This document shows positions 6,893 through 11,317 of a DNA stretch of 11,317 bases, in pieces. How positions within the stretch are numbered: position 1 is the stretch's first letter; the number at the start of each line of letters is the position of its first letter. This DNA comes from Aquitalea sp. (lineage in GTDB: Bacteria > Pseudomonadota > Gammaproteobacteria > Burkholderiales > Chromobacteriaceae), in the NCBI GenBank assembly GCA_019232735.1, contig JAFANL010000170.1:1-11317 (forward strand), read 5' to 3'. The position numbers and the translations under genes are program-made. The notes below the pieces were generated by a model that did not search any database, was not told the origin of the DNA, and saw nothing but the letters and a program-made list of their open reading frames with translations.

Positions 6893-8380
6893 ATGGCTCG
6901 TACCCATGCAGAGTGGAAACAGTTTGCTGCCGAACTCAACATCGAAGGCCGCGCCTTCATCAATGGCGCCTACACCAGCGCCGCCGATGGCAAGACCTTT
7001 GAATGCATCAATCCGGCCAATGGCCAGAAGCTGACCGATATCACCAGTTGTGGCGAGCGCGAAGTGGAGAACGCCGTCAAGGCCGCCCGCTCCGCCTTCG
7101 AATCCGGCATCTGGTCTGAACTGGCCCCGCTGGCACGCGGCAAGATCCTGAAACGTTTTGCTGCACTGATTCGCGAGCATGGTGACGAGCTGGCCCTGCT
7201 GGAAACCCTGGACATGGGCAAGCCGATTGGCGACTCCACCACCGTGGACGTACCGGGCGCGGCTTACTGTGTGGAATGGTTTGCCGAAGCCATCGACAAG
7301 ATCGGTGGCGAAGTGGCCCCGGTTGACCCCAAGCTGGTTGGCCTGGTGACGCGCGAAGCCATTGGCGTGGTCGCTGCCGTGGTGCCGTGGAACTTCCCCA
7401 TTCTGATGGCAAGCTGGAAATTCGGCCCGGCGCTGGCTGCCGGCAATGCCGTGATCGTCAAGCCGTCGGAAAAATCCCCGCTGACCGCTATCCGTCTGGC
7501 ACAACTGGCCAAAGACGCCGGCATTCCGGATGGCATTTTCCAGGTCTTGCCCGGCGCGGGTGAAGTGGGCAAGGCACTGGCCCTGCACATGGACGTGGAC
7601 TGCCTGGCCTTTACCGGCTCCACCGGCGTGGGCAAGCTGATTGCCGCTTATGCCGCGCAATCCAACCTCAAACGCGTCTGGCTGGAACTGGGTGGCAAAT
7701 CGCCAAATATCGTGCTGGAAGATTGTGCCGACATCGCCAAGGCCGCCCGCACGGCAGCCGGCGGCATCTTCTTCAATATGGGGGAAATGTGCACGGCCGG
7801 TTCGCGCGTACTGGTACACAGCAAGGTGAAGGAACAATTCCTGGCCGAGTTCAAGAAAGCCGCCGAAGGCTGGTATCCGGGCGATCCGCTGGACCCGGCC
7901 ACCAGCATGGGCGCCATCGTGGACAAGATCCAGTACGACAAGGTGCTGTCCTACGTGGACAAGGGCCTGAGCGAAGGCGCCGGCCTGATCTGCGGCGGCA
8001 AGGCAACCCACACCGACAAGGGCCTGTTCATCGAACCCACTGCCTTTGACTGCCAGCGTCCGGACATGACCACCTGCCGTGAGGAAATCTTCGGGCCGGT
8101 GCTGTCGGTGATTACCTTCGACACCATCGACGAGGCTGTTCGTATCGCCAATGACTCCGAATATGGTCTGGCGGCCGCGGTATGGACTTCCAATGTCAGC
8201 ACCGCTCACCAGGTTTCCCGCCGTCTGCGCGCCGGTACGGTATGGGTGAACTGCTATGACGAAGGCGGCGATATGAACTTCCCCTTCGGCGGCTTCAAGC
8301 AATCTGGCAATGGCCGCGACAAATCGCTGCATGCGCTGGAAAAGTACACCGAACTGAAGAGCACACTGATCAAGCTGTAA
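6893..8380 (+). CDS. puuC: Gamma-glutamyl-gamma-aminobutyraldehyde dehydrogenase (PuuC, ALDH superfamily)
   Basis: This NAD(P)-dependent aldehyde dehydrogenase would oxidise gamma-glutamyl-gamma-aminobutyraldehyde to gamma-glutamyl-GABA. The length, 495 residues, equals that of E. coli PuuC. All catalytic landmarks are present: VVPWNFP with Asn167, VKPSEKSP with Lys190 for cofactor binding, FTGSTGVGK (240-248), LELGGKSPN with general base Glu266, the nucleophile Cys300 in NMGEMCTAGSR (295-305), EEIFGPV with Glu398, and the C-terminal FPFGGFKQSGNGRD (463-476). AGGAG lies 7 bases before the ATG. It is downstream of puuR on the same strand and ends at a strong terminator. ALDHs of this clade also accept 4-aminobutyraldehyde and 3-hydroxypropionaldehyde, so the exact substrate rests on context. 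Confidence 0.92.
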   Translation: MARTHAEWKQFAAELNIEGRAFINGAYTSAADGKTFECINPANGQKLTDITSCGEREVENAVKAARSAFESGIWSELAPLARGKILKRFAALIREHGDELALLETLDMGKPIGDSTTVDVPGAAYCVEWFAEAIDKIGGEVAPVDPKLVGLVTREAIGVVAAVVPWNFPILMASWKFGPALAAGNAVIVKPSEKSPLTAIRLAQLAKDAGIPDGIFQVLPGAGEVGKALALHMDVDCLAFTGSTGVGKLIAAYAAQSNLKRVWLELGGKSPNIVLEDCADIAKAARTAAGGIFFNMGEMCTAGSRVLVHSKVKEQFLAEFKKAAEGWYPGDPLDPATSMGAIVDKIQYDKVLSYVDKGLSEGAGLICGGKATHTDKGLFIEPTAFDCQRPDMTTCREEIFGPVLSVITFDTIDEAVRIANDSEYGLAAAVWTSNVSTAHQVSRRLRAGTVWVNCYDEGGDMNFPFGGFKQSGNGRDKSLHALEKYTELKSTLIKL

Positions 8381-8411
8381 GCCTGGTCGGCAGGCTCGAC
8401 TGGGCCACAGA

Positions 8412-8450
8412 AAAAGAGCCTTTGCCCTGTGCAAAGGCTCTTTTCATTTT
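8412..8450. terminator. Bidirectional rho-independent terminator between puuC and the chemoreceptor gene
   Basis: A perfect 14-base stem has arms AAAAGAGCCTTTGC (8412-8425) and its complement (8431-8444), with a 5-base CCTGT loop. T-rich runs follow on both strands (TTTTCATTTT on plus, and the complement of the A-run at 8411-8415 on minus). It lies between convergent stops 8380 and 8470 and can end both transcripts. Confidence 0.92.
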
Positions 8451-8469
8451 CGGCAGCCCTGCCGCATCG

Positions 8470-10092
8470 CTAGATCGTGTATTGCCGTACGATGCCGATC
8501 TGCCTTTCGGCAAGCCCCAGCAGGTTGACTGCATTCTTGGCCGCCTCTGATGCAGCGACAGAAGACTCTTCCGCCATCTGCACCACATCCTCGATGCGAT
8601 GTGAAATATTATTGGCTGATTCGCCCTGCTCCAGAATGGCACAGGAAATCTCCTCTACCATCCTGACGGTATTTTTGGTTGCATCACCAATCTTGTTGAT
8701 CGCCTGATCGGCATCATCCGCTCTGGACACCCCGACCCGAGCCAGCTCTTCCGCGATTTTCATTTGCTCGGTTGCCGAGGTGGATTTTTCGCGCATGGCG
8801 TTGATGGTCTGTGAAATCTCCTGGGTAGACACCGATGTCCGCTCCGCCAGCTTGCGTACTTCATCGGCCACCACGGCAAAGCCCCGACCCAGCTCGCCAG
8901 CCCGGGCCGCCTCTATCGCCGCGTTCAAGGCCAGCAGATTGGTCTGATCGGCAATATCCTTGATGACCAGCACCACGGTATTGACGTTACTACTGTAATT
9001 TTCCAGCTCACGAATACTGATGCCGGATTTCTCCACCGCCGTGGATATTTCACGGATATCCTTGATGGTCTGCGAAATGGTCGCCGACCCCTGACTCGCC
9101 AGCACACCGGCCTCATGCGCCAGATTGCGCGCCAGATGGGTACGATCCGAGATATTGTTGGCGTTAACCGTCATCTGCTCGATGGTACCGGCCATACTGG
9201 CGGAGGCCTCGCTTTGCTGACTGGAGGCCGAAGACACTTCCTGAGCAGACTCACTCACCTGCTTCGAAGCAATAATGACCGTTTCTGCACTGGTCTGCAT
9301 TTCTGTAAAACTATGATGCAGATTCTTGACCAATTCATTCACCGAATTGCAGGTCTCACTGACTTCATCCTTGCCATTTCGCGCATGGCGTATGGTGAAA
9401 TTCTTGTTTTCATTCAAACTGATAATAATGGACTTGATTTCCCGCAAGCCACCTACAATAGATCGATATACACCCACATAAATAATGGACAATACAATCA
9501 GGGCAGCCCCTGCCACGGAGGACAGCAATAACTTATTTCGTCCGGAGGCAATATTGTCTTCCACTTGAATATCAGCAGCAATCTTGACGTTATAAGCCAC
9601 ATGCTCGCGGATGGCCTGCAGGAATCCCTCTGCGGTCTTCTTCACTTCGCCCCCCAGCAACCTGGCAATGGCCTGCTCGCGCCCACCAGGATGGCTTTCC
9701 AAATCAATGGCTTCTTTGACGCTCTTTACATAATGGCCAAAAACCTCTTTATCCCGCAGCAGCATGCTGCGGTCGGTATTATCGTAAATATCACTTTTCT
9801 CATACCGATCCAGTGCCTGCCTGATTTCTTGCTCTGATTTTTGTAATGATTCCATTACCTTGTCTTTTTCCTGCTCATTCAGCACCAGCACCGTCTTGTT
9901 GGCATCAGTACGCATTTCCACAAAGGCATCCGTCGCGGCATTCAGATCCTTGACCGACGGAATAAGATTATTCAAAGCGTCATCCAAACGCCGATCCGCC
10001 TGCTTCTCAAAGAAAATAGCAAGAACAACCAAGATAATCATCGTCAATACTGAAATGGAAATAGCCAATGCTAGTTTTGTGGACAGCCTCAT
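8470..10092 (-). CDS. Methyl-accepting chemotaxis protein with a four-helix-bundle-like sensor
   Basis: This is a transmembrane chemoreceptor of 540 residues. It would bind a ligand outside the inner membrane and control CheA/CheW and so the flagellar motor. TM1 spans about 7-28 after a short MRLSTK tail. A helical periplasmic domain of about 160 residues (30-186), rich in Asp, Glu and Lys, resembles the 4HB_MCP class. TM2 is at about 187-208, then a HAMP domain (about 209-262) and the signalling domain. The conserved hairpin tip contains IADQTNLLALNAAIEAARAG (380-399) and GRGFAVVADEVRKLAERTS (402-420). The residue after AGE is Leu401, where Gln is common. The C-terminus ends RQYTI with no NWETF-type tether for CheR/CheB. 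A GGGG ribosome site lies about 6 bases before the ATG. The sensor half is visibly more AT-rich than neighbouring genes. The ligand cannot be named. Confidence 0.95.
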   Translation of the reverse strand: MRLSTKLALAISISVLTMIILVVLAIFFEKQADRRLDDALNNLIPSVKDLNAATDAFVEMRTDANKTVLVLNEQEKDKVMESLQKSEQEIRQALDRYEKSDIYDNTDRSMLLRDKEVFGHYVKSVKEAIDLESHPGGREQAIARLLGGEVKKTAEGFLQAIREHVAYNVKIAADIQVEDNIASGRNKLLLSSVAGAALIVLSIIYVGVYRSIVGGLREIKSIIISLNENKNFTIRHARNGKDEVSETCNSVNELVKNLHHSFTEMQTSAETVIIASKQVSESAQEVSSASSQQSEASASMAGTIEQMTVNANNISDRTHLARNLAHEAGVLASQGSATISQTIKDIREISTAVEKSGISIRELENYSSNVNTVVLVIKDIADQTNLLALNAAIEAARAGELGRGFAVVADEVRKLAERTSVSTQEISQTINAMREKSTSATEQMKIAEELARVGVSRADDADQAINKIGDATKNTVRMVEEISCAILEQGESANNISHRIEDVVQMAEESSVAASEAAKNAVNLLGLAERQIGIVRQYTI

Positions 10093-10305
10093 TTCACACC
10101 CCGCAGAATGACATGGTAAATATCATGCTTATAGCACCGCCGCCATCGGGTTAAAAGCTGGAGTTGAATGGCATTTAGAACAGGCTTAATGCATCAAATG
10201 AATGCCAAATTTAGGCTATGACCCTTTCCTGCTTGCGTATTTCCACCTGCACCACCACCTCGGCATTTGAGTAATTTCTTTTCCATCTCTTGCATCTGCA
10301 CAATA
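10093..10305. other. Intergenic region upstream of the chemoreceptor gene
   Basis: This 213-base gap holds the chemoreceptor promoter region. Short AT-rich repeats (TGGCATT/AATGCCA about 25 bases apart, around 10169-10208) are present without clear meaning. No reading frame here looks coding. Confidence 0.5.
10128..10136 (-). promoter_or_regulatory. Candidate extended -10 promoter of the chemoreceptor gene
   Basis: TGCTATAAG on the minus strand matches the extended -10 pattern TGnTATAAT at 8 of its 9 positions. It would start transcription near 10121, about 30 bases before the ATG. The -35 is poor. The usual chemotaxis sigma-28 pattern fits only in part (the ATAA end of its -10). Confidence 0.35.
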
Positions 10306-10336
10306 AAAAAGGCGCTCCATACCGGAGCGCCTTTTT
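10306..10336. terminator. Bidirectional rho-independent terminator after the FAD-dehydrogenase gene
   Basis: A perfect 13-base stem has arms AAAAAGGCGCTCC (10306-10318) and GGAGCGCCTTTTT (10324-10336), with the loop ATACC. On the minus strand the T-run is the complement of the A-run, giving a classical terminator 24 bases after the stop at 10361. It insulates the chemoreceptor gene from the gene upstream of it. Confidence 0.92.
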
Positions 10337-10360
10337 ACGGTCAAATCTTTCGGCCCGGAA

Positions 10361-11317
10361 TTATCCCGCCATCGCCAGTGCCAAAGCCTCGGCCACGCGA
10401 ATACCATCCACCCCGGCAGACAGAATACCGCCAGCGTAGCCGGCACCTTCGCCGGCCGGATACAGCCCCTTCACATTCAGGCTTTGCAGATCCTCGCCAC
10501 GGGTGATACGCAGCGGCGAGCTGGTGCGGGTTTCCACCCCGGTCAGCACCGCGTCATGCATGTCGTAGCCACGGATTTTCTTGCCGAATTCTGGCAGCGC
10601 TTCGCGCATGGCGGTAATGGCAAAATCCGGCAACGCAGAGGCCAGATCTGTCCAGTGCACACCAGGCTGGTAAGACGGTTCCACCGAACCCACCGAAGTC
10701 GAGGCGCGTCCTGCCAGGAAGTCCCCCACCAATTGGGCCGGGGCCTCGTAGGTGCTGCCGCCCAACACATAGGCATGACTTTCCAGCGCGCGCTGGAAGG
10801 CGATACCGGCCAGTGCACCGCCCGGATAGTCTTCCGGATTGATGCTGACCACCAGACCGGAGTTGGCATTGCGTTCGGCACGCGAGTACTGACTCATGCC
10901 ATTGGTGACCACGCGCCCCTCTTCCGAGGTGGCGGCCACCACCTGTCCGCCCGGGCACATGCAGAAGCTGTACACCGCTCGGCCATTGCTGGCGTGGTGC
11001 ACCAGTTTGTAGTCTGCCGCGCCCAGGATGGGATGTCCGGCATACTTGCCCCAGCGTGCCTTGTCGATCAGGGTTTGCGGGTGTTCGATACGGAAGCCCA
11101 CCGAGAATGGTTTGGCCTCCATGAACACGCCGCGCTGATGCAGCATTTCGAAGGTATCGCGCGCGCTATGGCCCAGCGCCAGGATCACGTGATCAGCCTC
11201 GATCTGGCTGCCATCGGCCAGTGTCAGGCCACGGACATGACCGTTATCGATGTGCAGATCGGTCACGCGCTGCTGGAAGCGGATTTCACCGCCCAGCGCC
11301 TCGATTTCGGCCCGCAT
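10361..11317 (-). CDS. FAD-dependent dehydrogenase, COG2509-like (C-terminal part; start beyond window)
   Basis: The 318 codons here end in TAA at 10361-10363 and are open to the window edge. The ATG that happens to lie at 11315-11317 is almost surely internal, because the family is about 500 residues or more and the N-terminal GxGxxG FAD-binding fold is missing. Features seen are VILALGHSARDTFEML at about 45-60 of the fragment, KPFSVGFRIEHP at 69-80, a conserved CMCPGGQVV stretch, a TNGMSQYSRAERNANSG motif, and near the end YPAGEGAGYAGGILSAGVDG, the C-terminal FAD-contacting strand and helix. Members are annotated as uncharacterised NAD(FAD)-utilising dehydrogenases; the substrate is not known to me. 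I see no link to the polyamine genes, and a terminator closes the gene. Confidence 0.85.
   Translation of the reverse strand: MRAEIEALGGEIRFQQRVTDLHIDNGHVRGLTLADGSQIEADHVILALGHSARDTFEMLHQRGVFMEAKPFSVGFRIEHPQTLIDKARWGKYAGHPILGAADYKLVHHASNGRAVYSFCMCPGGQVVAATSEEGRVVTNGMSQYSRAERNANSGLVVSINPEDYPGGALAGIAFQRALESHAYVLGGSTYEAPAQLVGDFLAGRASTSVGSVEPSYQPGVHWTDLASALPDFAITAMREALPEFGKKIRGYDMHDAVLTGVETRTSSPLRITRGEDLQSLNVKGLYPAGEGAGYAGGILSAGVDGIRVAEALALAMAG

Noticed and set aside
6692..8434. 580-codon open frame on the minus strand
   Set aside because: It is antisense to puuC and crosses the terminator at 8412-8450; composition is that of a reverse-complement shadow.
11315..11317. ATG at the right edge as the true start of the FAD dehydrogenase
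   Set aside because: The fragment lacks the N-terminal dinucleotide-binding fold and is well short of family length, so this Met is internal.

Overview
The window looks like a chromosomal segment of a motile, moderately GC-rich betaproteobacterium. Protein style and GC level are compatible with Neisseriales such as Aquitalea or Chromobacterium, but this is an impression; no rRNA or other marker gene is present to fix it. There are nine protein genes, two of them cut by the window edges. I see no mobile element, CRISPR array, tRNA or rRNA.

Layout. (1) 1-1746, minus strand: the flagellar stator pair motA-motB, with motB running off the left edge. (2) 2011-6236, minus strand: a three-gene polyamine operon read right to left. 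It encodes a gamma-glutamyl-GABA hydrolase (puuD/spuA), a glutamate-putrescine ligase of the glutamine synthetase fold (puuA/spuB) and a class III aminotransferase (spuC), and it closes with a hairpin-plus-T-tract terminator. (3) 6237-8380, plus strand: the divergent pair puuR (HTH-cupin repressor) and puuC (aldehyde dehydrogenase), ending at a strong bidirectional terminator. (4) 8470-10092, minus strand: a methyl-accepting chemotaxis protein. (5) 10306-11317: a terminator and the C-terminal part of a FAD-dependent dehydrogenase of the COG2509 type, which runs off the right edge.

How the genes fit together. The central 6.3 kb encodes an almost complete gamma-glutamylated putrescine route. 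PuuA would glutamylate putrescine. An amine-removing step would give gamma-glutamyl-gamma-aminobutyraldehyde. PuuC would oxidise this to gamma-glutamyl-GABA, and PuuD would release GABA and glutamate. The E. coli route uses the oxidase PuuB for the amine-removing step. Here no oxidase is present and the operon carries a SpuC-type transaminase instead, in the spuABC order known from Pseudomonas. The locus therefore combines a Pseudomonas-like catabolic operon with the E. coli-like puuR-puuC pair across a shared, AT-rich divergent control region. That region holds TTGATCAA-type palindromes that are candidate PuuR operators.

I found no clearly undescribed system. The best leads are the hybrid pathway, the palindromic operator candidate, the 218-nt hairpin-rich gap between puuA and spuC, and the long structured leader upstream of puuD.
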